64,000 bases of DNA from Bacteroidetes bacterium HGW-Bacteroidetes-8 (GTDB lineage: Bacteria; Bacteroidota; Bacteroidia; Bacteroidales; UBA932): assembly GCA_002840895.1 (NCBI GenBank), contig PHCZ01000002.1, positions 93,782-157,781 of the forward strand, given 5' to 3'. This document shows, piece by piece, positions 45,624 through 54,251 of this stretch (the stretch's first letter is position 1; every line of letters starts with the position of its first letter). A program made the position numbers and the translations under genes. The notes under the pieces were generated by a model. That model did not search any database. It was given only the letters and a program-made list of their open reading frames with translations, and was not told where the DNA came from.

Positions 45624-46016
45624 TTAAACTCTGCGGCGTCCTTTAGGACGGCATCCATTATGAGGAAGTGGAGTAACGTCAATAATTTCGGTTACTTCAA
45701 TACCTGCTCCGTGAATAGTACGAATTGCAGACTCACGTCCGGCACCCGGCCCCTTAACATAGACCTTAACCTTGCGAAGACCTAAATCATAAGCCACCTT
45801 GGCACAATCTTCTGCAGCTGTTTGAGCTGCGTAAGGAGTGTTCTTCTTTGAACCTCTGAATCCCATTTTACCTGCAGATGACCAACTTATAACCTGGCCT
45901 GTGCTGTTTGTAAGGGATACAATAATGTTGTTGAAGGTAGATGAAATGTGCGCCTGACCTAAGGCATCAACCTTTACAATTTTTTTCTTATTTGTTGTTC
46001 CTGTCTTTCTTGCCAT
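45624..46016 (-). CDS. rpsK: 30S ribosomal protein S11
   Basis: 130 residues with the expected blocks [20 protein letters not shown] and [20 protein letters not shown]. The C-terminus ends in [12 protein letters not shown], typical of S11. It binds 16S rRNA at the platform of the small subunit. It follows the disrupted rpsM region. Confidence 0.97.
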   Translation of the reverse strand: MARKTGTTNKKKIVKVDALGQAHISSTFNNIIVSLTNSTGQVISWSSAGKMGFRGSKKNTPYAAQTAAEDCAKVAYDLGLRKVKVYVKGPGAGRESAIRTIHGAGIEVTEIIDVTPLPHNGCRPKGRRRV

Positions 46017-46026
46017 GATCTAGGTT

Positions 46027-46088
46027 CTATTTAGTTGCTTTCTTCTTGTTAGCTACAGTTTTCTTCTTACCCTTACGTGTACGGGCAT
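46027..46088 (-). pseudogene. rpsM: out-of-frame 3' tail of rpsM (S13 C-terminus)
   Basis: In the frame shifted relative to the rpsM open frame, these bases encode [19 protein letters not shown] and a TAG stop at 46027-46029. This is exactly the usual C-terminal tail of Bacteroidota S13. It is no longer joined in frame to the upstream part, because about 43 bp are missing at the junction near 46086-46089. So the natural end of the gene survives but is not translated. Confidence 0.82.
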
Positions 46089-46361
46089 ACGAATACCTCT
46101 GTAACAACCGATATCCATCAGTCGTTTGATGTTCGTCTGAACTGAAGAGCGTAGCTCACCCTCAATTTTGTACTCCTCTGCAATGGTTCCCCTTATTGCA
46201 GCAATCTGATCGTCATTCCAGTCCTTTACTTTTGTGTTGAAATCTATGCCGTTCTTGGCAAGGATTCTCTGGGCAGAACTGCTTCCGATCCCGTAGATAT
46301 AGGTTAGACCTATCTCTCCTCGTTTGTTTTTTGGTAAATCAACTCCGGCTATACGTGCCAT
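46053..46361 (-). CDS. rpsM: 30S ribosomal protein S13, C-terminus disrupted by a deletion and frameshift
   Basis: Residues 1-91 are normal S13 ([20 protein letters not shown] and onward to [15 protein letters not shown]). After Arg91 the expected segment HR-x-GLP-x-RGQRT and neighbours (about 15 residues) is absent and the frame changes, giving 11 unrelated residues ([11 protein letters not shown]) and an early stop at residue 102 instead of about 125. The missing segment normally contacts 16S rRNA and neighbouring tRNAs. Either this is a real deletion giving a shortened S13, or an assembly or sequencing fault. The rest of the operon around it is intact. Confidence 0.85.
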   Translation of the reverse strand: MARIAGVDLPKNKRGEIGLTYIYGIGSSSAQRILAKNGIDFNTKVKDWNDDQIAAIRGTIAEEYKIEGELRSSVQTNIKRLMDIGCYRGIRMPVHVRVRRKL

Positions 46362-46397
46362 AATTTATCTTTTCTCTTTAATGTTTACAATTAAAAA

Positions 46398-46514
46398 TTA
46401 TCCCTGACGCATTTTGAACTTAGGGGTTTTTTTGCAGATCACATAAAGGCGTCCTTTACGCTTTACTATCTTACAATCTTCGCTGCGCTTCTTAATGGAT
46501 GCTTTAACTTTCAT
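46398..46514 (-). CDS. rpmJ: 50S ribosomal protein L36
   Basis: A 38-residue gene with ATG at 46512-46514 and TAA at 46398-46400. The protein begins [20 protein letters not shown] and ends in PKFKMRQG, as in L36. Only two cysteines are present, so it is the form without the complete zinc site. It lies between infA and rpsM in the standard order. Confidence 0.93.
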   Translation of the reverse strand: MKVKASIKKRSEDCKIVKRKGRLYVICKKTPKFKMRQG

Positions 46515-46526
46515 ATTATCTAAATT

Positions 46527-46745
46527 TTATTTGTATCTGAAAGAAATTCTTCCTTTTGTTAAATCATAAGGTGACATCTCTACTCTCACTCTATCTCCCG
46601 GCAAAATACGAATATAGTGCATCCTCATTTTCCCGGAGATATGGGCGATTATTACGTGCCCGTTATCCAGCTCTACGCGAAACATCGCGTTTGACAGGGC
46701 TTCAATTATTGTTCCCTCTTTCTCAATAGCAGCTTGTTTTGCCAT
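46527..46745 (-). CDS. infA: translation initiation factor IF-1
   Basis: 72 residues, exact family length. It begins [20 protein letters not shown] and contains [20 protein letters not shown], the OB-fold that occupies the ribosomal A site during initiation. It follows map by 19 bp in the standard secY-map-infA order. Confidence 0.97.
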   Translation of the reverse strand: MAKQAAIEKEGTIIEALSNAMFRVELDNGHVIIAHISGKMRMHYIRILPGDRVRVEMSPYDLTKGRISFRYK

Positions 46746-46764
46746 CCGAAATAATCCTTATAAT

Positions 46765-47535
46765 TTAAATATTATTATTCTCAATGTACTCAAATGTAGA
46801 TAAGACCCTTGGTTTCCCCTTCGTTATTGCCACCGTAAGTTCATAGTGTGCCGAATTTTTTTTGTCTGCAGTGCTCAATGTCCAGCCATCTTTATGCATA
46901 TGGACCGATCTCTCCCCGGCGTTAACCATAGGTTCAATACAAATTACCATACCCTCCTGAAGCTTTTTACCCTGACCTCTGCTTCCGAAATTCGGAACCT
47001 CCGGTGCCTCGTGAAGTTTCTTGCCTATACCGTGCCCAACCATCTCTCTCACAACGGAAAATCCGTTTTTCTCACAATGGTGCTGTACTGCATAAGAGAT
47101 ATCTCCGATCCTGTTTCCGTTAACTGCTTTCTCAATACCTAGGTAAAGAGACTCTTTAGTTACACGCAGAAGCTTCTTACTCTCTTCTGAAATATTTCCC
47201 ACCGGGAAGGTGTAGGCGGAATCTCCATAAAACCCTTTGTAGATTGTACCACAGTCTACGGAGATAATATCTCCTTCAACCAGGCGGTAATCCGATGCAA
47301 ATCCGTGGACTATAACATCGTTTACAGATATACAAAGAGTATAGGGAAATCCCCCGTAACCAAGGAATGCCGGCTCTGCGCCATTATCCCGGATGTAAGT
47401 TTCGGCAATTTTATTGAGTTCGAGCGTTGTTACACCCGGAACAATGTGCCTTCCTACCTCCGCAAGAGTTTTTGAGACTAAGAGAGCATTCTCTCTTAAC
47501 AACTCAATCTCTTCCTCGGTTTTTAATCTTATCAT
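46765..47535 (-). CDS. map: type I methionine aminopeptidase
   Basis: 256 residues. The metal ligands are visible in SVDCGTIYKGFYGDSAYTFP, in the GHGIGKKLHEAPEVPN block and in MVICIEPMVNAG, in the order Asp, Asp, His, Glu, Glu of the pita-bread fold. It removes the initiator methionine from new proteins. It has no N-terminal zinc-finger extension. It starts 23 bp after the secY stop. Confidence 0.97.
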   Translation of the reverse strand: MIRLKTEEEIELLRENALLVSKTLAEVGRHIVPGVTTLELNKIAETYIRDNGAEPAFLGYGGFPYTLCISVNDVIVHGFASDYRLVEGDIISVDCGTIYKGFYGDSAYTFPVGNISEESKKLLRVTKESLYLGIEKAVNGNRIGDISYAVQHHCEKNGFSVVREMVGHGIGKKLHEAPEVPNFGSRGQGKKLQEGMVICIEPMVNAGERSVHMHKDGWTLSTADKKNSAHYELTVAITKGKPRVLSTFEYIENNNI

Positions 47536-47558
47536 CTTTCAAAGAACTTGAGATTCAA

Positions 47559-48881
47559 TTACATCGCCGAACGACCTTTGAGACGTCCTGTCTTCATAAG
47601 GCCATCGTAGTGACGCATCAGCAGATGACTCTCTATCTGCTGTAACGTATCCAGAACCACACCTACAAGAATCAACAACGAGGTTCCTCCGTAAAACTGA
47701 GCAAACTGGTTATTAACTCCCAACATTGAAGCAAAAGCCGGCATTATTGCAACGAGTGCGAGAAAAATCGAACCCGGAAGCGTAATACGAGACATAATTG
47801 CATCCAAATACTCTGCGGTCTTTTTGCCAGGTTTTATCCCGGGGATGAAACCGCCATTCTTCTTCATATCATCTGCCATCATAGTCGGGTTAACAGTTAC
47901 TGCTGTATAGAAGTAAGTGAAAGCCATAACCATCAGACCGAAGATAAGATTGTACCAAACACCCATAGGGTTGGTAAGAGCAGCTGCAATTCCGCGGGTA
48001 GCGTCAAAACCTGAAAATATGAGAGGAAACATCATCAACGCCTGAGCAAAGATAATAGGCATTACTCCTGCCGCGTTTATCTTTAAAGGTATATACTGAC
48101 GAACCCCACCATATTGTTTGTTACCAACGATTCTTTTGGCATATTGTACCGGAATCTTTCGAGTCCCCTGAACAAGTGCTATTGTAGCAACGAACACAAA
48201 GAAAAGTACAATAAGTTCAACTATGAGCATAAGGATACCACCGCCTGCTGTCTGATTTATTCTGGCTCCTCCCTCGGCTAAAAGGGCAAAAGGCATACGA
48301 GCAACGATACCAACCATGATTATGAGGGATATACCATTACCTAAGCCGCGATCGGTAATCCTCTCTCCTAACCACATTATGAACATAGTTCCGCCAATGA
48401 GAACAACAGTGGCAAAAACATTAAATGTGAAACTATCAAATAAAAACGCGCTCTCCGGCAGCTGTACGTGCAGATTTGCCATATAGGCAGGTCCCTGTAG
48501 TGCAAGTATTGCAATTGTCAGATAGCGTGTCCACTGATTCATTTTTCTTCTTCCGCTCTCCCCCTCTCTCTGCATTCTCTGGAAGTATGGTATCATAATT
48601 CCCAAAAGCTGAATTACGATAGATGCCGAGATATATGGCATTACACCAAGGGCAAATATAGAGGCGTTACCGAAAGCTCCTCCCGAAAACATATTGAGCA
48701 GCCCCAACAGACCAGAAGATGCCTGTGACTGAAGGTTCGCAAGTTGAGTAGGATCTATACCCGGTAAAACCACATAACTTCCCAGGCGATAGACCAGCAG
48801 CAATAGAAGAGTATATACTATCCTTTTGCGCAGCTCCTCAATCTTGAAGATATTTTTAATTGTATCGATCAGTTTTTTCAT
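47559..48881 (-). CDS. secY: protein translocase subunit SecY
   Basis: 440 residues with ten membrane helices. YRLGSYVVLPGIDPTQLANL lies near the start; the plug region FSGGAFGNASIFALGVMPYI and the cytoplasmic loop YAKRIVGNKQYGGVRQYIPL are typical. It forms the Sec channel in the inner membrane. It follows rplO by eight bases. Confidence 0.97.
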   Translation of the reverse strand: MKKLIDTIKNIFKIEELRKRIVYTLLLLLVYRLGSYVVLPGIDPTQLANLQSQASSGLLGLLNMFSGGAFGNASIFALGVMPYISASIVIQLLGIMIPYFQRMQREGESGRRKMNQWTRYLTIAILALQGPAYMANLHVQLPESAFLFDSFTFNVFATVVLIGGTMFIMWLGERITDRGLGNGISLIIMVGIVARMPFALLAEGGARINQTAGGGILMLIVELIVLFFVFVATIALVQGTRKIPVQYAKRIVGNKQYGGVRQYIPLKINAAGVMPIIFAQALMMFPLIFSGFDATRGIAAALTNPMGVWYNLIFGLMVMAFTYFYTAVTVNPTMMADDMKKNGGFIPGIKPGKKTAEYLDAIMSRITLPGSIFLALVAIMPAFASMLGVNNQFAQFYGGTSLLILVGVVLDTLQQIESHLLMRHYDGLMKTGRLKGRSAM

Positions 48882-48889
48882 TGTATAGT

Positions 48890-49336
48890 CTAGATTATTG
48901 TAGCTGTTCCCTGTTGAGCTTCAATCTGGGCTACTGCAGTTTTAGAAAATGCGTGAGCCGATATATCCAGTTTAATGGTCAATGTTCCATTTCCAAGGAC
49001 TTTAACCTTGTGATTTTTGGATACAAGCCCTGCCTCTATAAGTGTATCGATAGTTAGTGTGCTGACCTCCAGCTTCTCTGCAAGAGTTTGAAGTGTAGAG
49101 AGGTTAACAGCTTTAAATTCAACTCTGTTTATATTGTTAAATCCAAATTTTGGTAGACGTCTCTGAAGAGGCATCTGCCCTCCTTCGAATCCCTTTTTAC
49201 GAGAGTATCCCGATCTTGACTGAGCACCTTTATGACCGCGGGTAGATGTCCCGCCGTGACCCGACCCCTCGCCGCGTCCGATCCTTTTCTCTCTTCCCAA
49301 GGATCCTGTCGAAGGTGTAAGATTATGTAATTTCAT
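48890..49336 (-). CDS. rplO: 50S ribosomal protein L15
   Basis: 148 residues. MKLHNLTPSTGSLGREKRIG and the glycine-rich GRGEGSGHGGTSTRGHKGAQ are the extended N-terminal tail that runs into 23S rRNA. The globular C-terminal part has FSKTAVAQIEAQQG. It is in the standard place between rpmD and secY. Confidence 0.97.
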   Translation of the reverse strand: MKLHNLTPSTGSLGREKRIGRGEGSGHGGTSTRGHKGAQSRSGYSRKKGFEGGQMPLQRRLPKFGFNNINRVEFKAVNLSTLQTLAEKLEVSTLTIDTLIEAGLVSKNHKVKVLGNGTLTIKLDISAHAFSKTAVAQIEAQQGTATII

Positions 49337-49351
49337 TTATAAAATCTCCTA

Positions 49352-49534
49352 TTAGTTAATTACTTCAACTTTAACAAGGTGCAAAACCTTATCTACCATA
49401 CCCTTGTAAACAGGATTCATCTCAATCTCCACCGACTGGTGTATTCTATGGATACCGAGAGTAAGTAAGGTTGCCTCCTGCTTCTTAGTAGCACTGTTTT
49501 TACTTTTAACCTGTGTAACTTTTACTTTAGACAT
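49352..49534 (-). CDS. rpmD: 50S ribosomal protein L30
   Basis: 60 residues. KVTQVKSKNSATKKQEATLL and GIHRIHQSVEIEMNPVYKGM define L30, a small two-layer protein of the large subunit. It lies 13 bp after rpsE. Confidence 0.95.
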   Translation of the reverse strand: MSKVKVTQVKSKNSATKKQEATLLTLGIHRIHQSVEIEMNPVYKGMVDKVLHLVKVEVIN

Positions 49535-49547
49535 TTCAATTTCCTCC

Positions 49548-50066
49548 TTAACCGTTAAAAACTCTGTTCATTGGTATACCACGCAAACCTGCAACGGTAT
49601 ATGCATCACGCATCTCAAGAAGGGCAGCTACAGTTGCCTTTACAAGGTTATGAGGGTTTGAAGAGCCTTTTGATTTTGCCAGAACGTCGTGTATCCCAAC
49701 TGACTCGAATACTGCACGCATCGCACCCCCAGCCTTCACTCCTGTTCCTGCAGCAGCCGGTTTCATAAACACTCTTGCACCGCCAAATTTGGCAGATTGC
49801 TCGTGAGGTATAGTCTCTTTGCTAAGTGGAATCTTTACAAGATTTTTCTTTGCATCCTCTATCCCTTTTGAGATAGCAGTTGTCACCTCATTGGCTTTTC
49901 CCAGACCGTAACCGACAACACCTTTTTCGTCTCCTACAACCACGATGGCTGCAAAACTGAAGTGGCGTCCCCCTTTAGTTACTTTGGTAACTCTTTTTAT
50001 TGCAACCAATCTGTCTTTTAGCTCTAGATCGGTAGTCTTAACTTTTTTTACGTTTGTATTTGTCAT
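49548..50066 (-). CDS. rpsE: 30S ribosomal protein S5
   Basis: 172 residues from the ATG at 50066. The double-stranded RNA-binding domain includes [20 protein letters not shown] and [17 protein letters not shown]. The C-terminal domain has [20 protein letters not shown]. The longer frame, which adds 14 residues overlapping rplR, is not supported. It is important for decoding accuracy. Confidence 0.97.
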   Translation of the reverse strand: MTNTNVKKVKTTDLELKDRLVAIKRVTKVTKGGRHFSFAAIVVVGDEKGVVGYGLGKANEVTTAISKGIEDAKKNLVKIPLSKETIPHEQSAKFGGARVFMKPAAAGTGVKAGGAMRAVFESVGIHDVLAKSKGSSNPHNLVKATVAALLEMRDAYTVAGLRGIPMNRVFNG

Positions 50067-50076
50067 ACTCAATATC

Positions 50077-50439
50077 TTAGAATTTAAGACCACCTTCACG
50101 GGCGGCATCTGCTAAACTTTTTACTCTTCCGTGATAGAGGTAGCCTCCGCGGTCAAACGATACCTGTGAGATACCCTTCTCTATTGCGCGTTTAGCTGCC
50201 AATTTACCTACCATTTTTGCTACTTCGATACCTGGTTTACCCTTGCACTCAGTTACAATCTCCTTATCCATAGAGCTTGCAGATGCAAGAGTAACTGCAT
50301 CGATATCATTGATGAGCTGAACATAAATCTGTTTATTGCTCCTGAATACACACATCCTCGGTTGATCGGCAGTACCGTTAACCACTTTACGAATGCGCAT
50401 CCGTATCCTGTCTCTTCTTTCTATTTTACTTAAAGCCAT
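50077..50439 (-). CDS. rplR: 50S ribosomal protein L18
   Basis: 120 residues. It begins [20 protein letters not shown] and ends [20 protein letters not shown] and EGGLKF, typical of L18, which binds 5S rRNA. Confidence 0.97.
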   Translation of the reverse strand: MALSKIERRDRIRMRIRKVVNGTADQPRMCVFRSNKQIYVQLINDIDAVTLASASSMDKEIVTECKGKPGIEVAKMVGKLAAKRAIEKGISQVSFDRGGYLYHGRVKSLADAAREGGLKF

Positions 50440-50453
50440 AAATCCTCCACTTG

Positions 50454-51014
50454 TTATTTAGCGCTGGCCGACTTTCCGGCTTTGCGACGAAGTTGTTCAC
50501 CTACAAACTTAATACCTTTACCTTTATATGGTTCAGGCTTGCGCAGAGAGCGCAGTTTTGCCGCAACCATTCCAAGCAGTTGCTTGTCGTGGCTGAAAAG
50601 TGAAAGAATTGGCGCCTGCCCCTTCTTTACAGCCTCTGTAGTTGCTTTAATCTCTTTTGGCAGCATTACGTGGATATCGTGTGAATATCCAAGACTCATT
50701 TCGAGTATCTGCTCCTTTGCTTCAACGCGGTAACCAACACCTACAAACTCTTGTCTGATGGTATATCCGGTATGTACTCCGGTAACCATATTCTGTATGA
50801 GTGAGCGATAGAGACCGTGCATAGAGCGGTGTCTTGGCTGATCGGTTGGTCTTGAAACATTAACCACATTTCCCTCTACGGTAACTTTTATATCGGCATC
50901 CACCTTTTGCGAAAGTTCTCCGAGCGGGCCTTTAACCTTAACCACGTTGTCGGAACCAACGCTAAGCGTGACTCCGGCCGGAAGGTTTACAGGTAATTTT
51001 CCTATTCGTGACAT
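50454..51014 (-). CDS. rplF: 50S ribosomal protein L6
   Basis: 186 residues with the duplicated L6 fold. Start [20 protein letters not shown]; the C-terminal half has [20 protein letters not shown] and a basic tail. It sits near the factor-binding site of the large subunit. Confidence 0.97.
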   Translation of the reverse strand: MSRIGKLPVNLPAGVTLSVGSDNVVKVKGPLGELSQKVDADIKVTVEGNVVNVSRPTDQPRHRSMHGLYRSLIQNMVTGVHTGYTIRQEFVGVGYRVEAKEQILEMSLGYSHDIHVMLPKEIKATTEAVKKGQAPILSLFSHDKQLLGMVAAKLRSLRKPEPYKGKGIKFVGEQLRRKAGKSASAK

Positions 51015-51041
51015 TATTTGTACTTTATTAAATATTATTCA

Positions 51042-51437
51042 TTAATATACATAGCAGACAACCTCTCCGCCTACATTATACTCTTTTGCCTCTTTGTCTG
51101 TTATTAGCCCTTTTGAGCTTGAAATAACAGCGATTCCAAGGCCATTGAGCACTCTTGGCATATCCTCTACGCCGGCGTACTGCCTTAAACCAGGTCTGCT
51201 AACTCTTACTATCTTCTTGATTGCAGACTTCTTAGTCTCAGGATGATATTTAAGAGCAATTTTAATTGTGCCGAAAGGTTTCCCTTCAACAAGCTTATAG
51301 CTTATAATGTAACCCTTTTCGTGAAGAATACGGGTCAATTCAAGCTTCATTTTTGACGCAGGGATCTCCACAATTTTGTGCCCTGCAAGAGACGCATTGC
51401 GAACTCTTGTTAAAAAGTCTGAAATTGGATCAGTCAT
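51042..51437 (-). CDS. rpsH: 30S ribosomal protein S8
   Basis: 131 residues. Blocks MTDPISDFLTRVRNASLAGH and GIAVISSSKGLITDKEAKEY are typical. S8 binds 16S rRNA helix 21 and represses the spc operon in E. coli by binding its mRNA. A 97-bp gap separates it from rpsN, wider than other gaps in this cluster. Confidence 0.97.
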   Translation of the reverse strand: MTDPISDFLTRVRNASLAGHKIVEIPASKMKLELTRILHEKGYIISYKLVEGKPFGTIKIALKYHPETKKSAIKKIVRVSRPGLRQYAGVEDMPRVLNGLGIAVISSSKGLITDKEAKEYNVGGEVVCYVY

Positions 51438-51463
51438 TATTGTTTTGTTTTTAGTTTATGCGA

Positions 51464-51478
51464 CACTCATTATGAGTG
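51464..51478 (-). promoter_or_regulatory. hairpin in the rpsN-rpsH gap
   Basis: CACTCATTATGAGTG can form a 6-bp stem with a three-base loop in the mRNA about 27 bases before the rpsH start. No T run follows it, so it is not a terminator. A role in S8 regulation or mRNA processing is only a suggestion. Confidence 0.3.
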
Positions 51479-51534
51479 CCCGATATCCAACTGGTAATTA
51501 ATAATATATTTACGTAGCTCACGCCACGGTATCT

Positions 51535-51804
51535 CTACCAACTAGCTTTGCGAATGCCCGGGATAAGTCCCTTACTGGCCATTTCACGAAACTGTATACG
51601 GCTGATGCCGAAAACACGCATATACCCCTTTGGACGACCTGTTATTGAGCAACGGTTGTGAAGACGTACAGGGCTTGCATTCTTTGGAAGCAAATCCAAA
51701 GCAGCATAATCTCCTGCCTCTTTAAGAGCTTTGCGTTTTTCTGCGTATTTGGCACATAGTTTAGCGCGTTTTCTTTCGCGTGCCTTCATTGATTCTTTTG
51801 CCAT
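51535..51804 (-). CDS. rpsN: 30S ribosomal protein S14 (zinc-free form)
   Basis: 89 residues. [20 protein letters not shown] and the C-terminal blocks [20 protein letters not shown] and [11 protein letters not shown] are S14. It is the longer type without CxxC zinc ligands. Confidence 0.96.
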   Translation of the reverse strand: MAKESMKARERKRAKLCAKYAEKRKALKEAGDYAALDLLPKNASPVRLHNRCSITGRPKGYMRVFGISRIQFREMASKGLIPGIRKASW

Positions 51805-51825
51805 TATCTGTCTCTTAAGTTAAGA

Positions 51826-52491
51826 TTATTTCTTGATGTTTTTGAAAGGCAGTCCAAATTCACGAAGCAGAGCAAAAGCCTCCTCGTCTTTTTTAGCCGT
51901 TGTAACGAAGGTCATCTCAATACCAAGCATCTTGGTAATTTTATCGATATCAATCTCAGGGAATATAATTTGCTCTTTTATTCCCAAAGTATAGTTACCC
52001 CTTCCGTCAAATTTTTCGTTAATACCCTTAAAATCTCTGATACGTGGGAGAGATACAGCTATAAGCCTCTCAAGAAACTCATACATCTTTGCAGCACGAA
52101 GAGTTGTCTTAACACCGATTGGCATACCTTTTCTCAACTTGAAGTTGGAGATATCCTTTTTAGAAAATGTCTGAACAGCCTTTTGTCCTGTTATGATTGT
52201 AAGCTCCTGCTGAGCAACATCTACAAGTTTTTTATCTCCTGTAGCGGCTCCGATACCCTGATTGATTACAATCTTCTCCAATTTTGGAACCTGCATCACT
52301 GAGGTGTATCCAAAATCTTTCTGGAGTTTTGGAACAATCTCCTCCTTATATTTTTTCTGAAGGTTAGGAATGTAGCCTTTAACCACAACCTGAGCTCCCT
52401 CTACTTTAGCAGCTTTTGAAGGTTTTTCGATCTTTGTTGTCTGAGTCTTTGCAGCTGGTTTTTTTGCAGCTCCATCTTTAGTATTTGCCAT
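51826..52491 (-). CDS. rplE: 50S ribosomal protein L5 with N-terminal extension
   Basis: 221 residues, about 40 more than usual. The L5 core begins near residue 39 ([20 protein letters not shown]) and includes [20 protein letters not shown] and [20 protein letters not shown]. The first 38 residues are rich in Ala, Lys, Thr and Pro, without recognisable structure. The start overlaps the stop of rplX (TAATG), so the extension is really in the translated frame. L5 binds 5S rRNA. Confidence 0.95.
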   Translation of the reverse strand: MANTKDGAAKKPAAKTQTTKIEKPSKAAKVEGAQVVVKGYIPNLQKKYKEEIVPKLQKDFGYTSVMQVPKLEKIVINQGIGAATGDKKLVDVAQQELTIITGQKAVQTFSKKDISNFKLRKGMPIGVKTTLRAAKMYEFLERLIAVSLPRIRDFKGINEKFDGRGNYTLGIKEQIIFPEIDIDKITKMLGIEMTFVTTAKKDEEAFALLREFGLPFKNIKK

Positions 52492-52814
52492 TATTTGATC
52501 TCCTCTCCAGATTTTTTCGCGTAACGAACTAATTTTTCTTTGTCATTCAAACGACGTCCGATCTTTGTAGGGCCTCCCTTAACAGGATCAATCACCTGTA
52601 GGTTTGAAATGTGAATCGGAGCCTCCTGTTTGATAATACCACCCTGAGGATGTTTAGCATTAGGCTTGGTATGCTTGCTTACCATGTTGATTCCCTCAAC
52701 GATGGCGCGATTTTTCTCTGTAACAACCTCGAGAACTTTACCGGTTTTGCCCCGATCGTCTCCGGCATTTACATAAACTGTATCGCCCTTTTTAATATGT
52801 AATTTCTTATTCAT
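52491..52814 (-). CDS. rplX: 50S ribosomal protein L24
   Basis: 107 residues. The KOW motif is in [20 protein letters not shown], followed by [20 protein letters not shown]. It is an assembly initiator of the large subunit. Translation is coupled to rplE by a one-base overlap. Confidence 0.96.
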   Translation of the reverse strand: MNKKLHIKKGDTVYVNAGDDRGKTGKVLEVVTEKNRAIVEGINMVSKHTKPNAKHPQGGIIKQEAPIHISNLQVIDPVKGGPTKIGRRLNDKEKLVRYAKKSGEEIK

Positions 52815-52828
52815 ATCTTCTTAAATTA

Positions 52829-53194
52829 TTATAACACCTCAGGTGCTAAAGATACAATCTTCATATAGTTGTCTCTCAACTCTCTGGCTACCGGGCCGAA
52901 GATACGTGTTCCGCGGACCTCACCCTGACTGTTTAACAACACACAAGCATTGTCATCAAAACGGATATATGAACCATCTGCACGACGGATCTCCTTTTTA
53001 GTACGTACAATTACCGCTTTGGAAACTGTTCCCTTTTTTGTGTCTCCACCGGGAATAGCACTTTTAACGGTAACAACAATTTTGTCGCCAACTCCGGCAT
53101 AACGGCGGCGGGTTCCCCCCAATACACGTATACAAAGAACCTCCTTTGCACCGCTGTTGTCTGCCACCAATAATCTCGATTCTTGTTGTATCAT
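52829..53194 (-). CDS. rplN: 50S ribosomal protein L14
   Basis: 121 residues, beginning [40 protein letters not shown] and the end [20 protein letters not shown] are typical. It binds 23S rRNA next to L19. It follows rpsQ by two bases. Confidence 0.97.
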   Translation of the reverse strand: MIQQESRLLVADNSGAKEVLCIRVLGGTRRRYAGVGDKIVVTVKSAIPGGDTKKGTVSKAVIVRTKKEIRRADGSYIRFDDNACVLLNSQGEVRGTRIFGPVARELRDNYMKIVSLAPEVL

Positions 53195-53196
53195 GG

Positions 53197-53451
53197 CTAT
53201 TTAACTTTTTCTACAATTTCTACTAGTCTCCAGCGTTTAGTCTTACTCAAAGGGCGAGTCTCCATAATGCGCACCTTATCTCCTTCGCTGCACTCGTTCT
53301 TCTCGTCATGAGCAACAAACTTAGTGGTTTTATTTACGAATTTTCCGTAAATAGGGTGTTTAACTTTTCTTTTAACAGCAACAACAACAGATTTTTCCAT
53401 CTTGTTACTTACCACCATTCCTATTCTTTCTTTACGAAGATTTCTTTCCAT
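53197..53451 (-). CDS. rpsQ: 30S ribosomal protein S17
   Basis: 84 residues. [20 protein letters not shown] and [20 protein letters not shown] give the OB-fold and loops of S17. It lies five bases after rpmC. Confidence 0.96.
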   Translation of the reverse strand: MERNLRKERIGMVVSNKMEKSVVVAVKRKVKHPIYGKFVNKTTKFVAHDEKNECSEGDKVRIMETRPLSKTKRWRLVEIVEKVK

Positions 53452-53456
53452 GACTT

Positions 53457-53657
53457 CTATTTGTCCTTCTTAATTTCCATTTCGCCCAATATGGTGAGCA
53501 TTCTGGCAATATTTGTTTTTGCCTTGTTTATTTGTGATAAATCATCTAACGGAGAAATTGCATGGTTCATCTTAAGGCGCGACAGGTTTGCCTTCTCGGT
53601 TTCGATGCGTTCCTTTAGATCACTTATAGATAATTCGCGAATTTCGGTTGCTTTCAT
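53457..53657 (-). CDS. rpmC: 50S ribosomal protein L29
   Basis: 66 residues, a two-helix protein: [20 protein letters not shown] and the later [17 protein letters not shown]. It lies at the polypeptide exit tunnel. It follows rplP by 20 bp. Confidence 0.94.
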   Translation of the reverse strand: MKATEIRELSISDLKERIETEKANLSRLKMNHAISPLDDLSQINKAKTNIARMLTILGEMEIKKDK

Positions 53658-53677
53658 CTTATTATTTCTTCATTAAA

Positions 53678-54082
53678 TTATTCCTGGTAATCTCTGCGAA
53701 CTACAAATTTTGTAACTACCGGCAGTTTTTGAGCTGCCAGACGAAGTGCCTCTTTGGCGATCTCCAACGGAACCCCTTCTGCTTCAATTATCATACGACC
53801 CGGTGTGATTGGACATACAAACCCCTCCGGAGCTCCTTTACCTTTACCCATACGTACCTCTGCAGGCTTTTTGGTAAATGGTTTGTCGGGGAATACGCGA
53901 ATCCAGATCTGACCCTCACGCTTCATATACCTAACTACGGCCTGACGAGCAGCTTCTATCTGCTGGCCGGTTAACCAGCAAGCCGCTGTTGTCTTAATCC
54001 CGAAAGATCCAAAAGAGAGCTGATTTCCCCTCTGTGCGATCCCTTTCATACGGCCTTTCTGCTGCCTTCTGAACTTGGACAT
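53678..54082 (-). CDS. rplP: 50S ribosomal protein L16 lacking the usual N-terminal residues
   Basis: 134 residues. The core is normal: [20 protein letters not shown], then [20 protein letters not shown] and [13 protein letters not shown]. Standard L16 begins with about seven residues (MLQPKRT or similar) before KFRRQQ. Here the ATG is followed by Ser and then KFRRQQ, and the DNA just upstream does not encode the missing part; a stop lies six codons before the ATG in the same frame. It is the first gene of this cluster. The usual neighbours rpsC, rplV, rpsS and others are not upstream; a dipeptidase gene is. Confidence 0.95.
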   Translation of the reverse strand: MSKFRRQQKGRMKGIAQRGNQLSFGSFGIKTTAACWLTGQQIEAARQAVVRYMKREGQIWIRVFPDKPFTKKPAEVRMGKGKGAPEGFVCPITPGRMIIEAEGVPLEIAKEALRLAAQKLPVVTKFVVRRDYQE

Positions 54083-54133
54083 TGCTTTTTTTACAGTTTA
54101 ACGATAACAGTAAATATTTTTGTGTGCTTTGGT

Positions 54134-54158
54134 CAAAAAAATTTTGGGGTTAAACCCC
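54134..54158 (-). promoter_or_regulatory. terminator- or attenuator-like hairpin in the rplP leader
   Basis: On the minus strand GGGGTTTAACCCC (stem of 5 bp, three-base loop) is followed by AAAATTTTTTT. It lies about 50 bases into the predicted rplP leader. It could attenuate the ribosomal transcript or end read-through from the dipeptidase gene. Confidence 0.4.
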
Positions 54159-54204
54159 TTATTCCCTGCGAAATAGCCATATTGAGTGCATATTTGGCGG
54201 GATG

Positions 54205-54234
54205 CAAATATACCAAAAAATTTAAATGTGCAAA
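54205..54234 (-). promoter_or_regulatory. Bacteroidota promoter of the rplP ribosomal cluster
   Basis: On the minus strand TTTG (54231-54234), an 18-bp spacer and TATATTTG (54205-54212) match both consensus boxes. Transcription should start near 54198, giving a leader of about 115 bases before rplP. Confidence 0.75.
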
Positions 54235-54251
54235 AGGATGTTGAAAAATAT

